Shown: positions 1-8,934 of the stretch, one piece after another
How the letters are laid out: the number at the start of each line of letters is the position of its first letter
Numbering within the stretch: the stretch's first letter is position 1
DNA from: Prillingera fragicola
Taxonomy: Eukaryota; Basidiomycota; Tremellomycetes; Trichosporonales; Trichosporonaceae
Assembly: GCA_002335605.1 (NCBI GenBank)
Contig: BEDY01000006.1
Span: 1,240,001 to 1,304,000, forward strand
Direction: 5' to 3'
DNA length: 64,000 nt
Notes under the pieces: generated by a model
Databases searched by the model: none
The model's input: only the letters and a program-made list of their open reading frames with translations
What the model was told of the DNA's origin: nothing
Made by a program: the position numbers and the translations under genes

Positions 1-2
1 AG

Positions 3-935
3 GACGACTATGAGTTCAAGCACGACGTCGTCGCTGACCCGGAACTCGTCAAGTGTTTCAAGGACAACGATATCATGGTATGGGCAGCCGACATCTCATC
101 ACGCGAGGGATACATGGTCTCGCAGACTCTCCTCACCACCACCTACCCGTCCATTACATTTGCCTCCATGCTCCCAACAGCAGGCAGCAGCGGCAGCGCG
201 ACAGCCGGCCGCCTCTCAATTCTCACCACGCTCCAAGGCCCACCCTCTACCGAGACCTCGACCTCCAACATTATTCAGACCATCACCACAGCCATCCTCC
301 CCCGGACAAACGCCTATCTCGCGCGCCTCCGCCGCGAACGCCTCTCGCTCGAAGAAGCCCGCCACGTGCGCGAAGAACAGGACCGCGCCCTCCGCGCCGC
401 CGAGGCCGCGGACCGGGAAAAGCTCCACGCAGCCCGCGCAGCCGCCGAGCTCGAGCGTGTCCAGCGTGAACGCGCCGAGCGCGAGGAGGAGCGCAAGCAG
501 AAGGAACTCGCCGACCGCGCCGTCTGGCGCCGATACGCGCGCAAGCACCTCCTGCCCCCCTCCAGTGGACCTATACGCGTCGCGCTGCGTACCCCTATAT
601 CTGCTGAACGGCACGTGTGGAACTTTGTCCCCGGAGGCAGCACCCTGCCGCTGTTTGTCTTTGCGGAAACCCGCCTGATCCCTGCGGCCGACCTCGCGGA
701 GAACGACCCCGACACGCCGCCGGCCGGGTACGACCACGCGTGGGGATTCCGCCTCGTGACCTCGTTCCCGCGCAAGGAGATTGAACTGGTCGAGTCGGGC
801 GGGGAGGCGATATGGGAGGACGTGAAAAAGTGCGGTGGCGCGCTGTTTGCGGAAAAGGCCCAGGGCGGGGACTGGGGCGAGAGTGAGCGCGGGAGCGAGA
901 GCAGTGATGATGAGGTCGTTAGTGATAGTGATTAG
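3..935 (+). CDS. FAF2/UBXD8-like UAS-UBX ubiquitin adaptor, 3' part
   Basis: The frame is open from base 3, so the 5' end lies outside the window; about 310 C-terminal residues are seen. Order: the end of a thioredoxin-like UAS domain (VWAADISSREGYMVSQTL, then a Ser/Thr-rich stretch), a long Arg/Glu/Ala-rich helix (about residues 105-175, coiled coil), then a UBX-like fold (IRVALRTP, later GFRLVTSFPRKEIEL), and an acidic Ser-rich tail. This is the layout of FAF1/FAF2 proteins, which bring Cdc48/p97 to ubiquitylated ER or lipid-droplet clients. The UBX loop shows no clear FPR; a TSFPRK run occupies a similar place. The N-terminal UBA and hairpin membrane segment cannot be checked. The family call is fairly sure; the exact orthologue is not. 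Confidence 0.75.
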   Translation, partial: DDYEFKHDVVADPELVKCFKDNDIMVWAADISSREGYMVSQTLLTTTYPSITFASMLPTAGSSGSATAGRLSILTTLQGPPSTETSTSNIIQTITTAILPRTNAYLARLRRERLSLEEARHVREEQDRALRAAEAADREKLHAARAAAELERVQRERAEREEERKQKELADRAVWRRYARKHLLPPSSGPIRVALRTPISAERHVWNFVPGGSTLPLFVFAETRLIPAADLAENDPDTPPAGYDHAWGFRLVTSFPRKEIELVESGGEAIWEDVKKCGGALFAEKAQGGDWGESERGSESSDDEVVSDSD

Positions 936-1079
936 TTGCATTGTTGTCTTGTCATCTTGTGTTTCGCCGTGTGCGCCAGGGGCTGGTTGGCGCAGGTGTC
1001 GGTATACAATACATGCGTAATGCACTAATGCCATCTAACCACGTCCCAATCCCAGCCTCAAGCCTACGCCTGCTCGGTT

Positions 1080-2228
1080 CTATGCCGCAACGCTCTTCTC
1101 CGCTGCCTTGCCCTTGTTCGCCCGTGCGCGACCCCACACAACCTTTGTCTTTTTGTCATTAACCTCGATCCCGTCCTGGGCCGACAAGCCCTGCGCGGCG
1201 CGCTCGGCCGTCGCGCGGTCGGTAAAGTTGACAAACGCGCAGTTGTTGGCCGCGACAATGGAGATGGAACGGATCTGGTTCGGTGCCACCGACGGCAGCG
1301 CCGCGCCCATGGACGTACGCACATCTGCCTCGGTGCTGCCTGCGGGGAGACCCAGGAAGAGGAGCGTCGTGACCGACTTGTCCTCGGGGGCCTTGAGCCC
1401 CTTGGACTCTGCGACGTTGCGCAGAATCTTTTGCGCGACTGGGTCGTTTTTGCCGTAATACCTGTCCGTGAGGCTCTGCTTGCTGCCGCCGCTGGCCTCG
1501 GACTCGGTAGGCACCTCGTGGCGGAAGGGACACTCTGCGCCGCGCTTGCACTCGCCCTTGACAAAGAAGGAGCACAGGTGTGGCCTGTTGCGCTTGTAGT
1601 TTGGGTCGGTCTTGGCCAGATTTTTGAGCATCTCACGGCCCTGGGCGTTGGCTACTTGCGAGTCAAAGGCCATGCCATCCGGCGACTCGGCCATTTGCGC
1701 TTCTAGATTTTGAATGTAGTACTCTACGCTCGTCAGTCCACAGCTCTACGGCGGCGCACTCACGCTTGTTGATATCACTCGACGGTGCCTGGTTCTTCCT
1801 GCCCAGCGCAGCATCGCGCACCTGCACGGGAAGACCAAACTCGAGATCCAGCAAGCATGTCTGGCACACGCCCTTGATCTTTGCGCAGGTCGTGCAGATC
1901 TCAGTCTTCTTGAACCGACCACCCTGTCCTGGGTTCCACCTGAACACTGTAAAGGGGCGGTTGCAGATCTTGCACTCGTGGCCAAATTCTTGCTTTGACA
2001 TGCGGACATAGGGATTGGGCCCCAGACCTGGAGATTAGTATTGGCTGTGAGTTGGAGTGGGGACGTACATGTCTCGCAACTGGTGGGTCAGCAACTACTC
2101 AACGAGCCGAGCTTGTTACTTACAGAATGGGAAAGTCTGAGCTCTCGACTCCGATTTTCTGCACGCTGTCAGCTCTGGCTCCTCCCTGCAGTGTATGTGC
2201 TCACGTTGATGTCGTGTTTGGCGGGCAT
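1080..2228 (-). CDS. SLT11: Pre-mRNA splicing factor SLT11/ECM2 (RBM22-like)
   Basis: Five exons: 2228-2205, 2158-2124, 2079-2069 (only 11 nt), 2027-1764 and 1723-1080, giving 325 residues. The join reads [13 protein letters not shown], then a zinc-ribbon region ([30 protein letters not shown]), [14 protein letters not shown], a CCCH finger ([19 protein letters not shown]) and an RRM ([14 protein letters not shown]). This is the RBM22/Slt11 order. The family sits in the activated spliceosome and contacts U6 snRNA and the intron. All introns are 40-46 nt. The ATG at 2228 was chosen because MPAKHDIN joins in frame to the conserved zinc region. The tail after the RRM is short compared with animal RBM22, which has a long Pro-rich end. 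Confidence 0.93.
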
Positions 2229-2647
2229 GTTGGACTGTAGTGGATGATGACAAGAGCCGATGCTCAAACAGCAAAGTGGTCAACTTGGGCGGCAAACATC
2301 TAAAATGGGTGGGCCATTTAGGATTCATTTCAACTCTTATTGTATTGATTAGACCGAGTTTCTATTCAGATCAACTTGTATTTCTAATCGGGCTCAGCCG
2401 AGATCAATGCCGCTGTTCTTCGACGCTGTGGAGCAGTGCATGCTCCATGCAATCCCGGGTGAGGAGCTCAGCTGTATGCACATGGACTGGCAGAGATCTG
2501 CCCATCCAGGATGTCTACGGGGTGCGCTAGCCGCTTGCCTCGCTGCCACCGCGTGGGCTGTTGTTGCCACTTGTTCAAGGTTTTGAAAATGTAGCCAACC
2601 ACGACCAAGTTGTCTTCTGTACTTTACACCTTTTACCCATACCCGTC
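2229..2647. other. Intergenic, SLT11 / EFM4-NAGK divergent promoter
   Basis: No gene is seen. The stretch is AT-richer than its surroundings between 2325 and 2390 and contains TTTCTAAT at 2381-2388, a motif repeated in other intergenic regions of this window. It must hold the promoters of both flanking genes. Confidence 0.6.
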
Positions 2648-3629
2648 ATGAGCCAAGAAGAGGAGCTGCCCCCCAGCAAGCTCGGGACAAAGGTGCGTTT
2701 GGTTCAGCTGAACATGCAGAAGCTGCGACCCCTCTGTGCTGTACCTCGACTCTGACGCCCCACAGGAGCACTGGGACATGGTCTACGAGTAAGCCTCTCC
2801 CGACGCCGCACACTAACCGCAGGCGCGAGAATCGTGTGTTCGACGACGTTGGAGATGAGGGCGAGATTTGGTACGCGTCGCTCGACGTGCACGAGCTGAC
2901 AGCAGGTTTGGCGAGGACAGCGTGTACAAGATGCGTCTGTGGGCCCACGACAACCTCCCGCTCAACGGCTCGACACCCACGCGCGTGCTCGAGTGCGGCA
3001 GCGGTAACGGTACTCTGCTTCTGTCTTTTCTTACATCACCCGGACCAGACGCGACGCCCCAGGCATTCCACCTCACGGGTATCGACTACTCTGCCGGTGC
3101 GGCGTCGCTCGCTGCCTCTGTCGAGAAGTCACGACGCACCGCGATCGCCGAGGGCGACGAGGACGTGATTGACATTGACGACGTTGTCAACTCGTGCCAG
3201 ACCGAGTGGCGCGTCGGTGACCTGCTGCGGGACAACTTGGACGAGACTTGGGATCTCGTGATGGACAAGGGAACCTTTGACGCGCTGGCCTTGTCCCAGG
3301 ACCCAGTCGAGGGCGACGGACGTCTGCCGAGCCTCGTCTACCCCGAGAAGGTTGCCCAGCTCGTGCGTCCCGGAGGGTTCTTCCTGATCACGAGCTGCAA
3401 CTTTACCGAGGAGGAGACCAAGCGCCGCTTTACACGGGATACGGGGCTAGTCTTCCAGTGAGCCACTCTTGCCTCCTCAGCTGACCTTAGCTCGTCTGTT
3501 CCCCACAAATCCTTCTCCTTTGGCGGCAGCACTGGCCAGACAGTCTGCACGGTCGCCTTCATGAAGACCGACCCGGCAACCGCGGCGGCCGCAGCCGCCC
3601 AGCCGGAAGAGTTTGTCCTCTCCGTCGAT
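2648..3629 (+). CDS. EFM4: EFM4/METTL10-like protein-lysine methyltransferase (N-terminal half of a probable fusion)
   Basis: Exons 2648-2692, 2766-2788, 2823-2870, 2906-3457 and 3491-3629 encode 269 residues. The start MSQEEELPPSKLGTK followed by HWDMVYERE is the EFM4 opening (SKLGTKEYWD...). The SAM-binding core is VLECGSGNGTLLL, with GIDYSAGA as the acidic strand, then DLVMDKGTFDALALS (the DKGT-FDA motif of this family), LVRPGGFFLITSCN and the closing FSFGGSTGQTVCTVAF. The family methylates eEF1A (Lys316 in yeast, Lys318 in mammals). There is no stop at the usual end of the family: the same exon runs on through an Ala-rich linker into the kinase described in the next entry. A separate EFM4 would need retention of intron 3630-3681, which adds VSTPQH and a TAA at 3648-3650. 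Confidence 0.85.
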
Positions 3630-4814
3630 GTTAGTACCCCGCAGCACTAAACACAATAGCATAGGATCGCTGAGCATGCAGTGTGGTGGCACAAAGACGG
3701 AGGCGGTGATTGCCAGTCGACGCGGCGTGCGCGCTAGGGCTGTAGGCGGGACAGGGAACATGGCCGAGGTGGTGTAGAGCACATCAGAGCAACCGCTGAC
3801 AATCCAGGTCGGCGTCGAGCGCTCGTCGGCAGTGTAAGTCTGCATTTCAAGCATCTCTGACGTCCAGGATCAAGACCACAGTCCTTGAAGCAATCAACTC
3901 TCTCTTCCCCGACACACCCATCGACACAGCGGCGCCGACCTGCCCCCTCGCCTTCCGGGATATCTGGATCGGCATCTCGGGCTGCGACACACCACGCGAC
4001 GCTGCCTCCATGCGCTCAGCGCTGGCGCCGTTTTTCAACCACCCGCACGAACTCAATGTCCAGAACGACGCGCTCCTCCTCGGCGGCACGCTGCTGACGC
4101 ACGACGCGCCGTGGGGCGTAGCCGTCATTGCGGGCACGGGGTCCATCGCGGTGGTGTTGCAGGTCACGCCCGAGGGAGTGGGTGCGGGACCCCGCCGCGG
4201 CGGGCACGGATACTTGCTGGGTGACGATGGGAGCGCCTACGATATTGGGCGGTGCGCTATCCGCGCGGCGGTGAATGCGTTTGACGCCGGGGAGGAGCGC
4301 CAGGATGGGGGCGGCCTTGCAAAGGAGATCCGCGCGGCCATGGGCGTGCACGAGACGGGCGAGCTGTTGGCCAAGGTCGTGAGTTGCTCCCCTTCTTACA
4401 GTACCTAACAGACAGCATGAGCTCGACACGACACTGGATCCATACGCCGCGGCAAACAAGCAAAAGCTGCGCATCACCTCGTTGGCCCGTGCAGTCCTCG
4501 AACACTTTTCGACCACCCCTCCGGATCCCGTAGCGGTCACGGCGATCCACGACGCGGCCCGCCCCCTCGCGGCGTCCATCATCGCCCTCGTGCGCCAACT
4601 CTGGGGCATGTCGCTGGATGCCCACGCTAAAGCAAGTATGAACCAGGCCATGCTCGTGTGTGGTGGCGGTGTTATTCGCCAGGACAAGTATCGCGCGGTC
4701 ATTGTGGGCATGCTGAAAGAGGAGGGAGTCGAGTTTGGCCGCGTCGAGGTCACTGATGATGTTGGTGGGGAGGCTGCTTTGGGGCTAGTGGCCAAGATGG
4801 ACCTCCAACGATGA
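3561..4814 (+). CDS. N-acetylglucosamine kinase (C-terminal half of a probable fusion)
   Basis: Starting at the in-frame ATG 3561, exons 3561-3629, 3682-3768, 3808-3833, 3868-4378 and 4416-4814 give 363 residues, close to the 344 of human NAGK. The phosphate loop VLSVDCGGTKTEAVIAS, the central AGTGSIAVV and RRGGHGYLLGDDGSAYDIG, and the late VCGGGVIR are hallmarks of the BadF/BadG/NAGK ASKHA kinases. The family phosphorylates GlcNAc to GlcNAc-6-phosphate for salvage. The first exon is shared, in the same frame, with the methyltransferase upstream, so the simplest product is a 609-residue two-domain protein; an internal start at 3561 could also give a kinase alone. The phosphate loop has Cys where most relatives have Gly (SVDGGGTKT). 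Confidence 0.88.
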
Positions 4815-5003
4815 AGGCAGCTGGTCGCAAGACTTGACTCCGGGATGTTACTAGATAGGCACACGCCAGCGCGACCTCGCAGCACGGGCTATATCTATGC
4901 ATCGATACCATTGCCGCCCAGAAAGCACACTCTATGTATCGGGGGTTATAATACACACCTCTAACGGTATTTATCCACACATCTACCTCTACGTTCGCAC
5001 TGA

Positions 5004-6752
5004 CTATCGCCGGCTGAGCCAAGGCTGGGCCATCCTCAAGGCAAAGATACCGACCGCACCCGCCACACCCGCTGCACCAGTAATTGCCGCCGAGTGCACG
5101 ACGCTCTTCTGCCATGCCTCGCGCCTGCGAGCCTCGGCGTATCCGACGTCGGGGCGGAACGTGACAAGGTCGTACAACGCTGTCCAGCCGCGGACCCGGC
5201 TAGTGGGGAAGGGCTTGTTCGGACTCGCGAGAAGGGATGCAGCGCCAGTAGAAGGGTAGATCCTGGTCAGAACCCAGTCGACTACGCGGCGAACGTGGTA
5301 CAAGGGCGAGAGCACCGAGGAGCGCATCTCGGTGTAGTTGGACAGGGCCAGTTCGCAGATAGCTTCCAGGTCGGCTGCGCGTTCGCTCGAGTAGGCTGCA
5401 AGCGCGGCAGCGAGATCGTCGTCCTGTTCGCCCACCGGTGTTGTGGTTGTCCCCTTGACGCCATAGTTCTCCAGGTACGTGTCGAGGACGCGGACATCCT
5501 CGAGGCCGCAGTTGAGGCCCTGGCCGTAGAATGGCACCATCGAGTGGCAGGCGTCACCCAGCAATACGACCGAGGGAGAGGTGCTGGGTGCGACTGAGAT
5601 GGTCACGAGGTTGCCACGAGGGTTGGCAATGAAATCGTCCACCATGCGCGAGCCGACAATGTCGTACGCGTTGGCAAAGTGCGTCGCAAAGAAATCTTCC
5701 ACCTGGTCACGCGACTCGAGCTTGTCGAGCTCTTCAAAGGGAATGAAGAGGGTGAGGGTGAAGGAAAAGTCCTACATTGTCAGCAAGTGTCAACAAACCG
5801 ATGAGAGTACCTTGTTGGGAAGAGCGATAAGCATGAACGCGTGGCGAGGCCAGATGTGCAGGTGGTTTGGTGGCATCGCAAAGCCGCCGTCGGCATTGGG
5901 TGGCATGTGCAGCTCGATGTATGCGTGCGAGATGAACTTTTGCGAAAAGTCAACCCTAGCTGTCAGCAGAGCTCCGGTGACACAGACATACCGTCCGTTG
6001 TTGCGCATCATCTGGGCGCGGACCTTGGACCACGACCCGTCGGCGCCGACGACGAGGTCAAAGTCGGTCTCGGTAGGAACCGGTGTGTGGTTGAGCTCGG
6101 TGACCTCGGTCTCTTCACCCAAACCGGCACCACGGCCGGTCGTACGACCAAATGCAACATTCTTGTCCAGGTCGAGACGCTCAATCTTGGTGTTGAAGCG
6201 CACGTCTACGCTCTTGGGGAGAGCCTCCACCAGGCGCTGGTTGAGAATCGACCTCGAGATCGAGTTACTGTGCTGGTGGCGGAGAGGGTCGTAAGCCTGT
6301 GCCTCCATGCGTCCATCCAGGTGGTGAATCATGCGGCTGGGCATGGGAATCGACTCGGAAAGGAGCAGATCTGAGAGCGCGGGGTCGACCGACTCGAGGG
6401 CTGCCAGGCCACGGGCACTGATGTTGAGGTTGATTGACCGAAGGTTGGTCATGGACACTGTGCGGCCGCGGGGGTCTGCTCATGTCAGCATGCTGTCAGT
6501 GGTCGTGTGCAGGCTGTTGAGGGCCTCATTATGGGTGGCAAAGAGGATGGTATGGGGGGTGTGGTGGTTGCTTTGGCAGCAAGCCGGTCCCACCCGGAAA
6601 GAGTATCGGAACGGGGACTGACCATCTCGAGCCTCCCACAGTTCGACGTCCCACCCGCGCTTGTTGAGGGCCAGAGCGGTGAGAGCTCCGACTGGGCCTG
6701 CGCCGACGACGAGGGCCTTGCGCTGCCTTGTGATGAGCTCCTTTGTCGGCAT
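5004..6752 (-). CDS. BNA4: Kynurenine 3-monooxygenase (BNA4/KMO)
   Basis: FAD-dependent monooxygenase that hydroxylates L-kynurenine with NADPH and O2 on the route from tryptophan to NAD; the family sits on the mitochondrial outer membrane. Exon 1 begins MPTKELITRQRKALVVGAG and gives the Rossmann motif VVGAGPVGALTALALNKRGW. Exon 2 carries RGRTVSMTNLRSINLNIS, matching the KMO motif RSINLALS. Then come the second FAD region VVGADGSWSKVRAQ and the last exon with LLGDACHSMVPFYGQGLNCG, the typical GD-motif and substrate-side loop. The C-terminus has a hydrophobic segment (HSAAITGAAGVAGAVGIFAL) followed by SRR, fitting a membrane anchor. The first intron is about 130 nt; the others are near 50. The ATG at 6752 was chosen because the Rossmann strand follows at once. 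Confidence 0.92.
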
Positions 6753-7049
6753 GGCTGCGTGGTAGAATGGGCAGAACAGGAATCGGGATGAGTCGAAGAT
6801 GTACAAATCAACATTCTTGAAATCACGCAAATCTCAGGCACGGGGCACAGCCGCCGGGTGGTTGGGGGCGCAAAGAAGCGGAATCAAAATAAAATTACGC
6901 CCCAGTTCCGATGGCCACGTGGTCTGGACAAACCATGTTTACGTAAACAGAATTAGATTATGTAATCATAATAAGTCTGCTTTCTGGCATGCATGGCTGT
7001 TGATCTTGTGACAGCAGCAGACGACCTTTGTTGCTGCAACTCACTCACC
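6753..7049. promoter_or_regulatory. Divergent promoter BNA4 / mitochondrial Obg GTPase
   Basis: This 297-bp stretch separates two start codons. It holds a perfect 12-bp palindrome GTTTACGTAAAC (6937-6948), whose core TTTACGTAAA resembles bZIP-type sites, then GATTATGTAATC (6956-6967), then GCATGCAT (6987-6994). A CACGTGG box lies near 6916. I infer a regulator site; no factor can be named. Confidence 0.45.
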
Positions 7050-8729
7050 ATGCTCACACTAGCACCATGCCGAGTCTGCATACGTGCAGCAAGGCCACAG
7101 ACAGCAGCTACTAAACTCTGGAGACGAGGCTATGCCGCACCACCGACACAGCCAGCACCACGAGCTCTCGAGGACGAAGACGACTTTGACGAAGTCACTG
7201 GCGAGCTGCACCGCCGCCGCAAGAAGATTGCAGACAAGCAGAACAGGCAGGGAGGCGATTTCGTAGACTTTTTACGTGTCACTGTTCGTGGAGGTGCGTG
7301 GTCTTTGACGGCGCCAGTGCAGAGAGCTAACGACGCAGGCAAGGGCGGGTCGGGCACGTCTGCTTTCCTCCCAACGAAGAGGGGTCTCGGCCCGCCGTCC
7401 GGTGGTAACGGCGGTCCAGGCGGCAACGTCTACCTAACGACCTCGCCACATCTTACTTCTCTCTCGAGCCTGAAAAAGCGCCTCATCGGTGGGCAAGGCG
7501 GGCACGGCTCGGGAAACCTCCGTCACGGCCGGAGGGGCGACGACATCACTGTAGCCGTGCCAGTTGGAACAGTCATTCGCGAGATTGCACGTGAAGGCGA
7601 GGCAGAAAAGATTGGCGCCGACTACGACGCTCTCGGACTAGATCGCCAGGAGCGCCGCCGCCGCACTATTGAGCGCTGGCTCGTCACGCACCCCAACTTT
7701 GAGGCCTCTGACCGCGACGTGCGCGAGGCCGAGACCCTCCTCCGCTCTCAAGGTCGCTGGTCGAAAACCACGCCAAAGTTTGACGAACTCGCCGCACTAG
7801 AACTGGACATTGCCGAGCCGGTCGACGAGCCCGTCCTGCTCGCGCGCGGCGGCGTTGGCGGGCTGGGCAACCCCCACTTTGTGACCCCCAACACGCGCCA
7901 TCCGCGTCTCGCCTCACGCGGCGTCATCCCAACGACCCGCACCTTTGAATTCGAGCTCAAACTGCTAGCCGACGTCGGCCTCGTCGGTCTCCCCAACGCC
8001 GGCAAATCAACCCTCCTCCGCGCCCTCACGGGCCGCCGCGCCGAGGTGGCCGATTACGCATTTACGACCCTGCACCCACAGATCGGCGTCGTGCGAGTGC
8101 TTGAGGACGGGCACTGGGCCGCTGAGCCCGGCACGCCCGTGCTCGAGACCGAGGACGAGCGGCGCATGGATGTCGAAGCACGTGAGCGCGGCGACTACAA
8201 GCCCCTCCCTCGCGCAGCGCGGACAAAGGCAAAGGAACGCACTCGCTTCAGCGTGTCCGACAACCCCGGTCTGCTAGCGCGGGCCTCTGAGAATGTCGGT
8301 CTAGGCCACTCCTTCTTGCGCTCCATCGAGCGCTCTCTCGCGCTCGCGTACGTCCTCGACGGCAGGCGAGAGGACCCCGCGGCGGATCTGGTGGTCCTGA
8401 GGCAAGAGCTGGACGCTTACAAGCCCGGCCTTGCGGGTCGCGCGCGCGTGGTTGCGCTGAACAAGATTGACGAGCTCGAAGCCGACGACCTGGCGCGCAA
8501 GCTCAAGAGCCTCACCGCCGCCGCCGCGAGGGAAGAAGGCAAACCTGAAGTGCTGGTCGTCAGCGCGAAATTCGGGGCTGGGCTGGATACGTTCGTCGAG
8601 ATTCTCGCCGACAGCGTCGACGCTCAGCGCGCCGAGCAGGAGAAGCGGAAACGCAACAAGGTTGTGCTTAGGATTGCCCTGCCCGAGGAACCTGCTACGC
8701 CTGTCGAGGAGGATTTGATCTCTGCATAG
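7050..8729 (+). CDS. MTG2: Mitochondrial Obg-family GTPase (MTG2-like)
   Basis: Two exons joined across a 45-nt intron (7294-7338) that is a multiple of three and has no stop, so it could be read through unnoticed. Removing it restores VRGGKGGSGTSAF, the glycine-rich Obg fold. The N-terminus (MLTLAPCRVCIRAARP...WRRGYA) looks like a mitochondrial presequence. The Obg domain continues with GGNGGPGGNVYL, GGQGGHGSGN and ARGGVGGLGNPHF. The G domain has G1 GLPNAGKST, the switch YAFTTLHPQIG, G3 SDNPGLL and G4 NKID. Some 75 residues are inserted between VPVGTVIRE and the last Gly-rich loop, and about 70 between the switch and G3. Obg GTPases of this type act in assembly of the large mitochondrial ribosomal subunit. 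Product length is 544 residues. Confidence 0.92.
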   Translation: MLTLAPCRVCIRAARPQTAATKLWRRGYAAPPTQPAPRALEDEDDFDEVTGELHRRRKKIADKQNRQGGDFVDFLRVTVRGGAWSLTAPVQRANDAGKGGSGTSAFLPTKRGLGPPSGGNGGPGGNVYLTTSPHLTSLSSLKKRLIGGQGGHGSGNLRHGRRGDDITVAVPVGTVIREIAREGEAEKIGADYDALGLDRQERRRRTIERWLVTHPNFEASDRDVREAETLLRSQGRWSKTTPKFDELAALELDIAEPVDEPVLLARGGVGGLGNPHFVTPNTRHPRLASRGVIPTTRTFEFELKLLADVGLVGLPNAGKSTLLRALTGRRAEVADYAFTTLHPQIGVVRVLEDGHWAAEPGTPVLETEDERRMDVEARERGDYKPLPRAARTKAKERTRFSVSDNPGLLARASENVGLGHSFLRSIERSLALAYVLDGRREDPAADLVVLRQELDAYKPGLAGRARVVALNKIDELEADDLARKLKSLTAAAAREEGKPEVLVVSAKFGAGLDTFVEILADSVDAQRAEQEKRKRNKVVLRIALPEEPATPVEEDLISA

Positions 8730-8934
8730 AGCCTCATTTGTATCATTTATCATGCTCCCATGCACACACACACATATCAGCATACATTGTCGGCGGAGTG
8801 AGGCTCGGTACGGGTCACGTCGCTTCTGCTCTGCTCGGGCCACACAAACGAAGCACAGAGGCCTACACATGCTAACGCAGGATACATCCACTATCGGAAA
8901 GATACAACACACTCCCTTCTTTTTCTTTCACCCC

